Below, piece by piece: positions 45,831 to 58,418 of a stretch of DNA of 64,000 nt. A program made the translations under genes and the position numbers. The notes beneath the pieces are model-generated. The model did no database searches, was not told the DNA's origin, and worked only from the letters and a program-made list of their open reading frames with translations. This stretch comes from Nemophila menziesii (taxonomy: Eukaryota; Streptophyta; Magnoliopsida; Boraginales; Hydrophyllaceae). The stretch is from contig JARWIR010000003.1 of assembly GCA_029959085.1 (NCBI GenBank), positions 28,845,505-28,909,504 on the forward strand, in the 5' to 3' direction. Positions within the stretch are counted from its first letter, which is position 1. Every line of letters starts with the position of its first letter.

Positions 45831-46467
45831 GCTTGGTTCCCGTAAGCTTAATGGGATTGGGGATTTGGTTTTGCAATGTTCACTGTATTGATAAAGGGAG
45901 AGGACAATTTTGGTCTTTTGCTCCATTTGATTGACTTACAAATAGCCTAATCATGCTGAGATTTAAAACAGAAACCCATCCTCACAATGGGCTTTTAAAA
46001 GTAAATCCCCCTTCTAAAGATGTAAGTAACAGACTCGGGGAGTCTAATATTGTTCAAAATCTCTATGTCCTACCGGTATAAAGGCATGGAGAACAAAATA
46101 ATCATTAAAGGAGAAGGCAATGACCAAAGATTAGATGAATCCCAAATATCCGTTGGAAGGCAATTGATTAAGCAAAATGTACAACTAAAAAGACATACGA
46201 TATAACAAATAAAGCTAGCTGCTGCTTAGATCTGATAAAGTCTCAAAAATACTAGTCTTGTTCTACTACAGAGAATGTGAATTGAACCAACCAAAAGAAA
46301 CAATCCAAAAAGATAAACCCAAAATATTACGAGTATACCCTTCTCCTTCTCTCCTCCTCCTGTTCCCTATTTTTCAAGGAAAAAAATCATAAAGTCTGTT
46401 AAAATTTCCTACCAAAAATTTCCGATATTTCCCCTCAACCCACAAAACAAAGCTTCATCATCATCAT

Positions 46468-48640
46468 TCATGCTGTAGCAGACACCCTCGGTGCACGATC
46501 TCCATTGTTTGAAAAATTATCAGCACCACCTCTCTGGTGGTAACCACCATCACCTCTTGCCCCAAAACCTCCACGACTCCCTCCACCCCTACTCTGCACA
46601 AATTCCGCTCTCCCACCAAACTCCCGCCCATACCCACCACCACCACCATTACCCCTTCCTCCATTATAATAACCACCACGTCCTCTTACTCCATCGTTTC
46701 TATATCCACCTCTTCCCGCATAAAAGAATCTCCCCCTATTACCCCCTGCAAATTACAATTTAAATTAAATCAAAACTCACAGAAAAAATAATTCAAAATT
46801 ATATTAAAAACTTACCCCTACCATTAGTCGATCTCTTCTCCTCAACAACAACTTTTTGTCCACCCAATTCAATCGGAGAAGCCTGAAAAAAACATTAAAA
46901 AAATTTAAAAAAAAAAATCTTAATTCGATAAAATCAAATTAAATTCATACCTCTAATGCTTTTTCCACAGCACTTGGAGTTTCAAACTCGATAAATCCAA
47001 AGCAAAATCCCTGTTGTTGTGCACCCTGTGAGTAACATTAAATATCCCCTCGTAATAAAATAAAAATAATACAAAAAATAAAATAATTCTTCAATACTTA
47101 CTCTGATTCTCCTAACTTGAATTCCTCCAACTTTAATTACCCCAAATTTCTTAAACTCATCTTGTAGCATAGCATGAGTAGCATTCATAGGTAGATCCTT
47201 TATATATATCGAGTAACCCTCCGTTTCTGAAATAATATTAAACTCAATATTCCAAATTAAGAAACCTTATAAAATTAAAATTTACCTTCTTCTTGTTTAT
47301 TACCATCCTCGATCGAATCTGGATTTGTAACTGATCCGTTTTGTAAAGGTGTGGATTGGTTAACTTGTTCTTGTGGTTTAGTTACTGTTTTACGAGGTGG
47401 AGGTGAAAATGTTGCATCACTTTCCTTGAGATGCATGACCTAAAGAAAGTGGATTAGTTAAAATTTAACTCAATGGCGAAATATGTAATTAATGAGTGAT
47501 TACTTACGATCGAAGCGTAAGATTTCTTTGGTAAATCTTCGGGTTTGATGTCGGAATTGTTTTCAACCTTGGATGGTGGTGGTGGTGGAGGAGTTAATTC
47601 CTCCTCCACGACCCGCCCGTTTTCAATCTCCGGTGGGTTAATCACTTCTGGAAAATTCTCTTCCTCAGCTACCGGAATGTTATTCTCCACCACTTGTGGT
47701 TGTTCTTCCACGTGAACCTCCTCGGATGGTGGTGCGATTTGCTCCGGGAACTGATTCTTCTCCATCGGAGGCTGGACATCTGTAAAAAAAATAGATAAAA
47801 AATAAGAAAAAAGAGTTACGAAAATAATTAAATAAATAAAGGACTTACATTCTTTGGGTTCTTCATAAGGAAGTGGGGCCATTATGACATTTACGGGAGC
47901 TAAAGGTTCGGGAAGCTGAGGAGGGACATCATCTAAGTACCTAAACATGTCGTTTAGGACAAAGTAGCCCTTGTCTTGTGGGGCTAAAAAGAAAGTTTGG
48001 GCGAAATTCTTTTTAGTGCCATTCTTCTCAATCAGGTAACCCGTTACTAAAACGTGGACCCCACCGTTTAGTGACTCTTGTGCATCCACGTACAAGATCA
48101 CTGCTCGAATCTCAGCGTAGTTTAGAGAAATTATTTTCTCATTGATTGCCTGTTCATTTCATATCAAACAAAGAAGGTAACAATCATAAGTATGTGTGTA
48201 ACAGAGTGACTAAGGGTGCATTTGACACAATTTATTTTTCTTAACCTTAAAAAATAACAACATTTAGGTATAAAGGTGCTTTAATGACACAATTAGAGAT
48301 GAAACTAGAACATAAAGCATATAACAATTGAAACAAAGCAATAAATGAACCACATATGATATTTTATTGCAAAGAGAAGATGAAAAGAGTATTACTTCCA
48401 TAGTTGTAGTGATGCTTAAAGAGCCATCAGCTTCAGGGCGGCCAAGCTTACTGATATCCTGGTAAAACTTGTAAACCACCTCAGGTGAGTGGTGCAGTAT
48501 GTGATAATACTGCTGAACAAATGCATTTCCCACCTGAATTTTGTAAAATCACCAAAAATTAGCTTTTAAATAAAACGAAAATTAATCTTTAAATGAAGAA
48601 AACATACTGTTTGAGCGGAGACAGGTAACAGAGATGACAT
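46468..48640 (-). CDS. NTF2-like and RRM domain protein (plant G3BP-like)
   Basis: Nine exons on the minus strand join in frame: 48640-48608, 48533-48396, 48149-47849, 47779-47508, 47439-47286, 47226-47102, 47025-46951, 46882-46816 and 46745-46468, for 480 aa. Residues about 8-125 form the NTF2-like domain (VGNAFVQQYYHILHHSPEVV, YVDAQESLNGGVHVLVTGYL, FFLAPQDKGYFVLNDMFRYL). An acidic, Pro-rich linker follows, with KKSYASIV. The RRM lies at about 304-380, with RNP2 IYIKDL and RNP1 GFCFGFIEF. The end (about 390-480) is rich in RGG and GYG repeats. G3BP-type proteins bind RNA and nucleate stress granules; the fold order is identical. All introns are GT...AG and no damage is seen. Confidence 0.93.
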
Positions 48641-48680
48641 ATTTGATCTGATTGGTTCGGATTTCCTAATCACTCACAAC

Positions 48681-48825
48681 CTGCGAAGAAACCCTAACGA
48701 AAGATCAAAATGAGCTCACTAAAACCCTAGCATCTCGTAATTTCTTTTCAGAACAAGCATATAGATATTTACACAATTGTAAACAATACACATACATATA
48801 TTTGTAGAGAGAGAGTTTGTGATAC
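48681..48825 (-). other. Intron in the 5' UTR of the G3BP-like gene
   Basis: On the minus strand ATCAAG is followed by GTATC (donor), and TTCTTCGCAG precedes GTTGTGAGTG (acceptor), 41 bases before the ATG. Leader introns just upstream of the start are common in this plant family. The prediction rests on splice motifs alone. Confidence 0.5.
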
Positions 48826-48829
48826 CTTG

Positions 48830-50860
48830 ATTCGAGCCGGATCGGAATGAGTTGCAGAGAGAGAGGCGACAATGGAGAAGCTGCTGAGCTTTGTTTTTAC
48901 CTTATTCTCTCTCTTGAATTTTTTTAATTTTTTTTTTTTTCAAATTTCTACAACCTTCTTTTCTCTTCTTTCTCTCTGCCTTGGTGGAATCTAGGGTTTT
49001 GGTTGTGGAGAAGGCGGGGAGGTTGTGAGGCATTTTATAGTAGCTAATAATATTTGTTTTTTCTTTTAATTTTTTTTTTATAAGTTGTAGTACTATATTA
49101 ACCTTTGGAGGGACGCCTCTTATTTTATCGTTAGGTTATACGTGAAATGACAATCGGTATATAAAATTAAACGACACATAGATATGAATTGAAATGATAC
49201 CACATCAATAAGACATAATTTAAGTTCACTTAATTTCAATGATTTTAATAAATAATGTGACTTTGGCTATATCCTTATATTAGAGGTAAAATGACGTCAC
49301 GTGGATAATAAGAAAGAAATGTAACGATACAGTATAGAAAAGATATGACTCGTGTTTTATTTAGATTCAAAGGTTATTGTAATTAAAGTGGCTCTTGTCT
49401 TATTTATTAGTTTAGAAGTGAAACATAACAAATTATATTGATAAAACAAGTAAAAGACATTGCACGAGTAAGGTGTCGCTTCTTAATCTGGTTTGGATTC
49501 AAGTCTTATACCTCTCACTTCACACTTTTTGAGTGCAGAAGAAATAGCAAAATTTTGGCCAGTATAGCTAAACCAACTGGTTTTAATTTGAATTGTTAAC
49601 GAAACAAACTAGTTAAGAGTCATTCAAATCTAAAATAATCCAGAAAAACAAACTATCTTATTAATCCAGCATCTTAACGAACCAAATTATGATTTCATTA
49701 GTGCAAATAAACATCCCTTCAACTAACACAGTAATTAACGTATTTTGATTTGTTTTTAGGTAAGAAATTATAATGATGCAATACATATATAAAAAGGGAA
49801 ATAATGTCATAGGTAAGAAGCGAAATTATACTATATAAAAAGATATTCCGCTTGTATTTATTTTGATTTAATGATTTTTAATAATTTTAGGATTAATTTC
49901 ACATTTTTTGTATTTCATTGTTCGGTTACATTGACTTGCAATATTATGATTTGGCTGGAGAAGTGTTGTTTATGCTTTAATCTTTGGTGTGTGTTTTCTC
50001 GTTCAGACTTTTATGTCTCTGTATTCGTTATTATCACTTGGGCTAGTGATACTTCTTTTCATTTGAGAGCTATCAGGACTTTCGTTTTCGTTAATGCAAC
50101 TGTCGTCTTAGCTTATACTTTGGGTATGAGAGTCTGCTTCAAGTTGGTAACTACGGGGGTTCATTATATGGTAATCGATTTACTCCCTCTCGTGTCGAGG
50201 CTTGAGTTTGTCTTTCTTAAGGATCATGTTTTTTCGACCCTTAGAAGTCTGAGCCCGCTACATAGGTGTCCTGCATCTACGTTTCTGGTTAACTATGGGA
50301 AGATGTTGCGATTCGAGAATGTCCCGTTTTTATCTTTGTCTTAACTATTTTAGTCATTTCCTTGCTATTCTTTGTAGGTCTTTATTTGGGTTTAGTTGCT
50401 CAAACCTGAGTTTTTTGTAACATTCCTTTAATTTTAACATAAGCTCTCTTTAATTTTAATATAAGCTTTTATAAAAAAAAAAAGTAAATTTAACAGATTT
50501 TATTTTAATGCTCGATCATTTTATCAAGAATGAGAATCTAGTCTATTGCATGTTAATGTTAATAGATGAATATTTATATGGTGTATCTCGTTATTAGTAC
50601 TTTAATTTCATATAGAATGACATAATCAAACTGAATATATGGGATAAAATTGTAAATTCTTATTATGTGAGTTTGTGATAGTATATTGTTACTTTCACTT
50701 AGAAATACAATATGACATGAAAACTAATGTTATTAGAGAAACATATGACTTAAGTAAGATGTAATTTCAAATCTTCATAAATTTTTAAAATAGTCCTAAG
50801 TTATTAGAATAAATCGTACGTGTAATAAAACTTCTATCAATAAATTATGTAATTGCTTAG
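48830..50860. other. Upstream region of the G3BP-like gene and AT-rich DNA with a retroposon tail
   Basis: Bases 48830-49050 are probably the leader and promoter of the minus-strand gene. Bases 49870-50344 carry an open frame of 157 codons with no recognisable motif. It is followed by TTGTAACATTCC, two copies of CTTTAATTTTAA-ATAAGCT and a run of A (about 50475). That is the style of a LINE 3' end, so the open stretch may be a decayed LINE tail, not a gene. The rest shows nothing. Confidence 0.4.
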
Positions 50861-50866
50861 AAATAT

Positions 50867-52365
50867 AAGAATATGCCACTTAGGGTCTTGAACACGTCCT
50901 TCTTTACGAAATAGCAACCCCTCTTACAGTCTCTTCTTACTAAAGACCTCAAAAAGAATTTAACACATGAAACCCAAAATCCCTATTACCTTACTACCCT
51001 CGTTTTATTTTTTGTCTTCTGTATATACTAAATTAGGAACCCTACCATTATATTTTCAGTCCACTTTTCTCTCACTTCCCTCTACTCCCCACTCCCCTCT
51101 TCCGACGTGAACTTCCAAACCGCCACCACCACCACCGAAATGGCTACACCACCAACACCATCACCTATCGTCCTCCATGGATCTCCCTCTCTTTTCTCTT
51201 TTCCTTAAACCTTTTTAGTCCTTCTCTTCAAAGATCCGGAGCAGCCATGGCTGCATACTCGATCCATGGCTGCAAATGAAGATCCTGCGCGCGAGGCAAC
51301 AGATCGAGCAGCTTCTTCTTCTTCTCTGGCAGCACCTTGCGCCACTCTCTAACTGGTGAAGCACCTCGCTCCATTTGAACTCATGGCTGATTAACGAAAC
51401 GTGCAACAGTACTTCTATGGCAGTGCTCTGATTCGAACAGTGGTCTTCGAGGTGATGGTGGTGCTCCGGAGCTCCAGCAGATCTGGAAAACGGAGGAGGT
51501 GGGGGGTTTGTCGCTCCGGTTTTGCTCTGACACCTAGCTCCGAAGCACTGAAGTACCACCGCAGCATCGATGGTGGTGGTTGGAGAAGACGCAGCTGGAG
51601 ATGGTGGTGGTGGTGGTGCTCGGCTGAAGAGAGAGAAACTAGTAAATTGTGTGGCGTTGGATGCTCCGGCGAAGACAGGCTGCCGTGAAGATGCTACCTT
51701 TTTTTTTTGTTCAGCGTACTTAGTACGCTTGTTTTTTGGATTTTTTTAATTTTCTTTTAGATTTGGTTTGACCAGATCTGGTCAATGTAAAAGATAATTT
51801 TAATTGTTTATTTTTTGTAATTCATCAGAAAATTGAAAGAAATGTGAATAAAATATTTATTTTGGCTTTTTACTCTTTGATTTTTAATTTTACTCATCAA
51901 AATTGTCGGAGTACTCATCTAAATTGTCGGAGTACTCAACAAAATTATCGGAATACTCAACAAAATTATCGGAATACTCAGCAAAATTGTCTGAGTACTC
52001 AGCAAATTGTCTAAGTACTCAGCAAATTGTAGGAGTACTCAGCAAATTGTCGGAGTACTCAGACAATTTATCCGATACTCTATGTTTTTTCCGGCGACCG
52101 GTGACTGGTGGTCGGTGGTCGGTGATCGGTGGTCGGAGGTCGGTGGTCGGTGGTCGGAGGTCGGAGGTCGGTGGTCGGAGGTCGGAGGTAGGTGGGTAGT
52201 GGTAGTGGAGAGAGTAACAGTGACATCACACTTTCTTTGTCTTTTAGTGTTAGTAAGGGTAGGAAAGACAATTGTCAAAAATGAGGTCCCTAATAAGAAC
52301 AGATTTCTAGACACTACTCTATAGAGAAAAAATAGTGTCTCTAAGACCCTATGTATAATTAGAGA
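50867..52365 (+). mobile_element. MULE-like element, copy 2 of the GAGTACTC/GGTCGG family
   Basis: About 1.5 kb, collinear with copy 1 in inverse orientation. The left end is AAGAATATGCCACTTAGGG and the right end read inwards is TCTCTAATTATACATAGGG. TAGAAATAT (50858-50866) and TAGTAAATA (52366-52374) may be a decayed target duplication with an indel. The inside order is the same: a GC-rich exon-like section (51100-51700), the GAGTACTC array (51900-52080), then the GGTCGGAGGTCGGTGG minisatellite (52095-52200). The conserved end segment contains AGTGACATCAC and TTTCTTTGTCTTTTAGTGTT. No transposase is encoded. Confidence 0.75.
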
Positions 52366-52649
52366 TAGTAAATACATGTTAAAATAATGATAATAAAATA
52401 ATTTAAACAAATTTTAATGTTTATATACCTGCATATATTTGATTCTCTTTAGTAAAATCTTAAAAAATATTATTTATCTAGTCTATTTGCCAATTTGTTC
52501 ATATTTATAAAAAAAAAACAGACAAATCTATGCACTTCTTTTTAAGTACTATTCTAGCTTTTTTAATTCATCAACCTTTTTTTATTACATGATAGGTCTT
52601 GAAGACCATGAAGAAAAGTTCTTCTACAAGAGATTATTAGCTATCTAAG

Positions 52650-53430
52650 ATTGGTATAGGGACCGCCTAACTATAGCGATCCCGAACTAGAGGATGCCAA
52701 AGCCCATCTGAGAGATCTGTATACATTATCGGCCCTTCTTTATTTTGTAGTCCGGACTTAGTCATCCAATCCGTGCAATGATTCGCTTCACGGAAGCTCC
52801 AAACTATCTCAAAGTTCATATTATTCGTCAAAATATCCTTGCATTCTCTTATAATATCGCTCGAGAATCCTCTCGAGTTCACATCGCTCTTCACTAGCGC
52901 ATGCAACTCACACGAGTCAGTCTCTTGATAAGCTGTTTCTCACCACAGATCGCTGCCAACTCCAGTCCAAAATGAAGTGCCAAAACCTCTGTCTCGAACG
53001 GTGTGCGAGCGACACAATAACCCACGAATCCTCCTAAGTACTCCCCCGTGATATTACGAAACAAACCGCCAACCCCCGCGGATGCCTTGCTATAGTCTAA
53101 GGAGCCATCTATATTAAGTTTAATCCCGATCACTGGGTTGGTCCAATTGATAAGAACACTCCGAGAAGAGATAATCAAACCTCCATCTCGCTCGATTCCC
53201 CCAAGCTCTAACGTAAGTGCTAGCCACAATCCTAATTAACGCATTTAATTCACTGCTGGATTTAACTCTAGCTTCACTATAAAGATTCGTTTATTTCCAC
53301 TAACCCAAATAATCCAAACCAAAGCCGCTAACCACCTACGCCTCTCAATACCACTAATCAAATCCTTACTAGATAGCAACTTAGACCACCACATGTTACT
53401 GTCAAAACCAATTGTTGTTGCTGCGTTTTC
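52650..53430 (-). pseudogene. LINE RNase H domain, decayed
   Basis: Minus-strand frames read VIGIKLNIDGSLDYSKASAG, GGLFRNITGEYLGGFVG and FETEVLALHFGLELAA (53170-52930). After a frameshift near 52900 they read MHALVKSDVNSRGFSSDII, ECKDILTNN and REANHCTDWMTKSGLQNK. This is the same subfamily as the fragment at 1.26-2.1 kb. Upstream (to about 53430) is the decayed linker to the zinc domain. Catalytic residues cannot be confirmed because of the break. Confidence 0.8.
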
Positions 53431-53800
53431 TGCAGGTGCGCGCGAGCTGACAGCCTCCTGGTGAGTTGGAGCAGTTTCGGGTCCCCTTAGTTGCTGTGGC
53501 AGCTCGCTGGTGGCCCCTCAGTTCAGTACAGGTGGCATCACCTCACGAGAAGCTGGTCCAATCTTCTTACATCATTCCACAAGTTAATTTATTTTTTGTA
53601 GTTTTGTTGTTCCTTTTGATTTTTCAAATTTTATAGGTGATAATAGAAGTTCAATTATTATCGGCTTGTTATCATGATTCGCCGATGTAATTTTATTCAT
53701 CATGATCATTTGTATTAATGATGATAGAATTTTACACATCAATATGATATTTGGTTTCTATGTTAATGAAATTTTACTATAATTATTATTTGTGCTTTAA

Positions 53801-54031
53801 ATGCAGATGGAATTTATCCATCTTGATACTCATGTTTTTTCCCTTTCGAAAATTACTCCTAAAAAACGTTGTAAATTATTGCGCGAAATAAAACGTATTG
53901 ATGAAACTATGTTTTTTGTTAATACTTCTAAAGTGAGATCAGATAAAAGAAAAACTACTGGGCCTACCCAATATACGAATTTCTATGATCACATAAAATA
54001 TGCTAGACAAAATCTGATAACATGCAATTAA
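53801..54031 (+). CDS. 76-codon open frame of unknown nature
   Basis: The frame MQMEFIHLDTHVFSLSKITP to RQNLITCN is Lys-rich and preceded by a plausible acceptor (TTTAAATGCAG). No family is recognised and no neighbouring exon is obvious. A fragment of a transposon protein or a chance frame are both possible. Confidence 0.2.
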   Translation: MQMEFIHLDTHVFSLSKITPKKRCKLLREIKRIDETMFFVNTSKVRSDKRKTTGPTQYTNFYDHIKYARQNLITCN

Positions 54032-54191
54032 GAATGAAAAAGACATTGCTAACAAGTATATGCGTATTTTTCATAATATACTTGTTCCTAACACTGCATA
54101 TAACCAGCATGAATAGGAAATTTGTGGGTTGATCTTATTTTTTAGCCATCCTGAGTTCACATATACAGTGTTGTGAAATGAAAGACACAAG

Positions 54192-57100
54192 TGATGTCTC
54201 CTTTATTGAGATAGATTTATGAGATTTTGACCCAAGGGATCTTCAACACCCACCCCTTAGTCTTAACTCAACCTCATCTTTTAGCTCTTCTCACTAAAGA
54301 CCTCAAACAGATTTTAACACTATAACCTAAAATTTTATTTACATATTTACCCCTTTTTGTTCCCCCTATATATACTAATATTTTTCAAACAGATTTATAA
54401 ATCCTAATCATTTTTAATTTGTTACTCTTTCTCTCTTCCCTGCACTCTTTCTCTCTCTCTAGGGTTACAGAGCTCCTTCTCAGCTTGCACAAGAAATCCG
54501 CCGAAGAAGACATCCAACCACCGTTAAGTATTGCACAAATCGGGCCGCCGTACGCCATGGAGATCCCGGCGTAACCACCACGAAGAACCAGAGTTCGCCT
54601 CCGGCTTGAGCCATTTAGAGGTCGCCTAAAGACGAAGCCAAGACGCTCTCCGATCCATCTCCTTCTTGTTCGAGCTCTCCTTCCATAGCTTCACGCATTC
54701 GCACTGGAGCTCTCGTCGTCTTCCATGGCTTTGCATCAGAGCTCTCGTTGGCTTCCATGGCTTCTCGGAGCTGCCCAGATTTTCATGACTGTAAATTTCA
54801 AGCCAAATATTCCTATTACACGTTCATTCACCTGGTTAAACGAAGCATATGATCGATGTGGTGAAGTATGTGCAGAATATGCCAAAACATTCTGCTTCCA
54901 GAGCTTCACTGTGGATTCGTGACTGAAGCTAGAGACTAAAGCTTCGCCAGAGATGAGCTGTTGCCGGAGATTAAGGGACCAGCAGTTTCGTCTTTGCCAT
55001 GCCGGAGCTCCATTGCTGCAGAAACACATCTCCACGCGTTGTACTGGTTTACTGTTTTAGGTGATCCTTTTTCTTTTTGTAAGATCTAGTCAAACTAGAT
55101 CTAGATTTGGTCAAACCAGATATTTCTAGTCATTCTTTTTTTAGTTCTTTTGTTATAATGAGGCTTTTTCTTTTTCTTTTGTTAAATAGCTGTTGTAATT
55201 AGTTAGTTTATTTGTTTTGTTGTAATAAACGTGATATAAAAGTGATACTCATCTTTTTTAATAATACTTAGCTTTTTTTATCGAATACTCTTCAGTTTTT
55301 GTAGAAAACTTATCAATTTTTTTAGAGTACTCATAATTTTTTTTAAACTCGTCAATTTTTTTAAACTCCAGATTTTTTTCGGTGGTCGATGATCGAAGGT
55401 CAGTGATCAATGATCGGTGGTCGGAGGCTAGTGATCAATGATCGGTGGTCGAAGGTCGGAGGTCGGAGGTTGGTGGAGGTAGGTGAGTAGTGGAGAGAGA
55501 TAAACAGTGACATCACTTATTTTGTCTTTTAGTGTTAGTACGAGTATTTTAGTATTTAGTCATCTTTGAGGTCTTTTTAAAGAAATAAGATTTCCACTAT
55601 TTTCTATAGGAAGAAAAACTACTCTCCAAGTCCCTATGTGTCAATCACCTTAGATTTATCTAGTCACAAGACATCTTTTTAGGGTTATATTGTGCTTATT
55701 TGATATATCATTTCCTATATTTAGATATTTTCTCATTTCTTGTCTAATTTTAAAGAATTGTTACTTTTAGAGCCATTAGTGTGTAATTTCTGTGTTAATT
55801 GTGTAGTTCTTAGGTACTCGGATTTTATTAAGTCCAAAGACGAGTATAAGAAGTTAAGAATGAAAGTTCAAACCCATGTCAAGGCGTTAAAGAAGTGAAA
55901 AGAAAATTTTGTAGAAAACGAGAGCATTTGACGGCTAACTTTGGAAATTGACAAAATAGAGTCACCATGCGTAAACGGTTAGGATTCTGGACGAGTCCTT
56001 GGATTTCATGGTAGCACTTGAAGTTAGGAGTGCGTAGGAATTGACGAGTCGTAATTTGGAATTGAAATGAAAAAGTTGTTTAATTTGTTGTTGTCGTGGT
56101 TTGAACTAGTCAACTCATTTACTAAAAAAATTTGGGCTAATTTAGGCCATTTGATGTCTCCCCATTTGTGATAATTTAATCTATCTTGGAGACATCATTT
56201 TAGGTGTATTTATTAGAGTATAGGTCGATTTTATCATGATTTAGTACACTTTCCTATTTCTAGTCTTGATTTAATGATTTATTATTTTTAGAGCATATTG
56301 GGTTTAATTATTTATTTAGTGTAAAGCTTTAAAGATAATATGGAAATAAATTAGATGCCAAGTCAATTCTAAGTAAATAAGGAAAAAAGATCTTGAAGAA
56401 ATCTGGAGATAGATGGAAACAGAGTTCAATTAGGAAAAGGAAAAGCTGCCAAGTAAATCTGAATTTCACCAACTACGACCACAAATCAGCATATATCTCA
56501 GAATCGGTGAGGAATTTGGAAGAACAGTAAAGAGAAAAGTTAATTATCTTTCCGAGACAATGAATTTAGACTACTCATACGCGTCAAACGGATAAGTATT
56601 GAAGCTATTAGGACCAAAACAAAAACGGGGCTGATTCCATATTTTAGGGTTACGAATTTGAGTTGGACTAGGTGTCCACTACTTACCTTCTCCTCCAAGA
56701 AAACGAATTAGGTCTTCCTATACACTATAAATACAGCCTCTTATCATTCGAAAAATCATCCTTGGCAAAACCTTAAGCGAGGAAGAAGCTTACAACACAA
56801 GAAGAGAAGTCTGGAAGGAGCTGTGGATCAATCATGTCTTCTTCAACCTTCAATTCTGTAATTCTTTTCTTTTCTTTTCTTTATTTAGTATGAAGTAAAT
56901 AAATTTAGCTTGAGTTTTAGCATATATGTATGAAACCTAGTTTTGATTGACATCTATCTAATTTGGGAATGATATGTTTTATTTCTCTATCTATGTGTTT
57001 GATTTATAATTTATTTTCTTCGCGGACTGTAGCTGTATAGTATTACCTTCACAGTAGTTAGATAAGTCATTAGCTAAGGCATATTTAATTATTGGGAACA

Positions 57101-57656
57101 ACACATAGCGTCTAGAACAAGGTTTAGACCTCACAAATCAACCTAACTAGATTGTCACTATGGTTTACTGTATTGCTATTTAATCAATTGCAGGAAAAGT
57201 TTGCTTAGGTTCTTATTGACACAGGTAAACCCTATTTAAAACTACCTAGCGCAATTGAAACCGAACATTGAAATATTACATGATTCACCCTTACATGTTT
57301 AGAATGGCAAAACTAGTGGGGATTACGTGCTAAATACTCAGGCTAAACTATCATACTATTTGTTCTTAGCTTATTTAGTTTTCTGTCTATAGTTTATTAG
57401 TTTAATTTTTCTTTATTAAAAACCAAATAAAAATCTTTCTATCTTTCCTTCTCTTGCGTATTATTTGTTCTAGCTTTCAATATCTGTACTTGAATATTTG
57501 CATAAGTTCTTCCTAATTTTCGTAGTCTCTGAGGAACGGATCTTCTTATCATTAAAACTTGCATACGTCCCGTAATACTTGCAGAATCGTGCTCATCCTA
57601 AGGTGTTTATTTGCACTTATTTTATACATTATTTTATCATACCTTAGGCGACACCA
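54192..57656 (+). mobile_element. Solo-LTR-like repeat, copy B, split by a MULE
   Basis: The first 29 bases (TGATGTCTCC to ATAGATTTAT) match the start of copy A (31611-33180, complement). Homology resumes after the MULE at 55651 with AGACATC-type sequence and runs to GGCGACA near 57653. Shared landmarks include TTTCATGGTAGCACTTGAAG (56010) and the TATA-like box ACTATAAATACAG (56728), 1.1 kb before the 3' end, as in an LTR promoter. No flanking 5-bp duplication matches; both copies are followed by CCACC at the same end. No protein is encoded. Confidence 0.55.
54221..55650 (+). mobile_element. MULE-like element, copy 3 of the GAGTACTC/GGTCGG family
   Basis: An exact 9-bp duplication, TAGATTTAT (54212-54220 and 55651-55659), brackets 1430 bp. 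Ends are GAGATTTTGACCCAAGGG and, read inwards on the right, AGGTGATTGACACATAGGG. The same landmarks as in copies 1 and 2 occur: ACTAAAGACCTCAAA near the left end, a GC-rich exon-like core (54470-55050), a weak ACTC array (55250-55375), a GATCGGTGGTCGGAGG minisatellite (55380-55480), and AGTGACATCAC-TTTGTCTTTTAGTGTTAGTA. It is nested in LTR-like copy B. Confidence 0.85.
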
Positions 57657-57659
57657 CCA

Positions 57660-58371
57660 TCTAATAGGGGTCCACAACACCAAAAACATGATGGACCCTT
57701 TATATATCAGTTTTAGTAACTAATTTTTATAAATAGCCTAGAGCAGAGGAGAGGAGAAGAAGATTACAAGTAGTCTATGTCATTCCAACTCTATCCTTCA
57801 TCATTTGTCAGCAATTAATAGTGTAATTTTATTTTGTTTTTCATTATGTATATGAATATTACATTATTAGTTGTTAGTATTTATTATTACACTATGCACT
57901 AGTTAATTCATAGCTTGAGAACAACAACAATATATGAACTCTAATATTATATTATGCTTTTATTTTGGGAGAATGCATCTTTAATTGAATTGTTTTTTAA
58001 TGCTTTGGTTATGTATTTGACATATAAGTTATTGAAAGAGAATGTGTGTAACTATTTTAATCGATCGCGTACATTGCTATATGTACCCTCAAGTGTGAAC
58101 CTCCTACAATATTGGTTCTCTTGAGTATATAATGTGTTAGTGGTTGTGTTGGCATATTGGCCATTTCTAGTGTTTTTTATGTGATTAACCTCTAATCACC
58201 ATTATCTACATTTTTATGTGTTTTTACAATTGAAACATATTTCTTGCTAGAAGCTAAAGTATCAAAATTATTGATACTTTCTGTTATATGTACAAATGTA
58301 TCTGTTAAACATGTTTTTATACTACAACTTGTTAGGTGCTTAATGTCAGTTGATAAATACATTTTTATATG

Positions 58372-58418
<47 letters not shown>

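Noticed and set aside
44070..46030. Possible further MULE around the LINE and the GGT-rich region
   Set aside because: Weak end similarity (AAAGGTCTAAAATA-type against GCAAAAGACCAAAATTG), but no 9-bp duplication could be found.
46464..46791. His/Pro/Thr-rich + strand frames
   Set aside because: They lie antisense to the RGG-coding last exon of the G3BP-like gene.
49871..50344. 157-codon + frame, hydrophobic and Cys-rich
   Set aside because: No family motif, and the sequence style with a poly-A after ATAAGCTTTTAT points to a decayed LINE tail. It is listed only as part of an intergenic feature.
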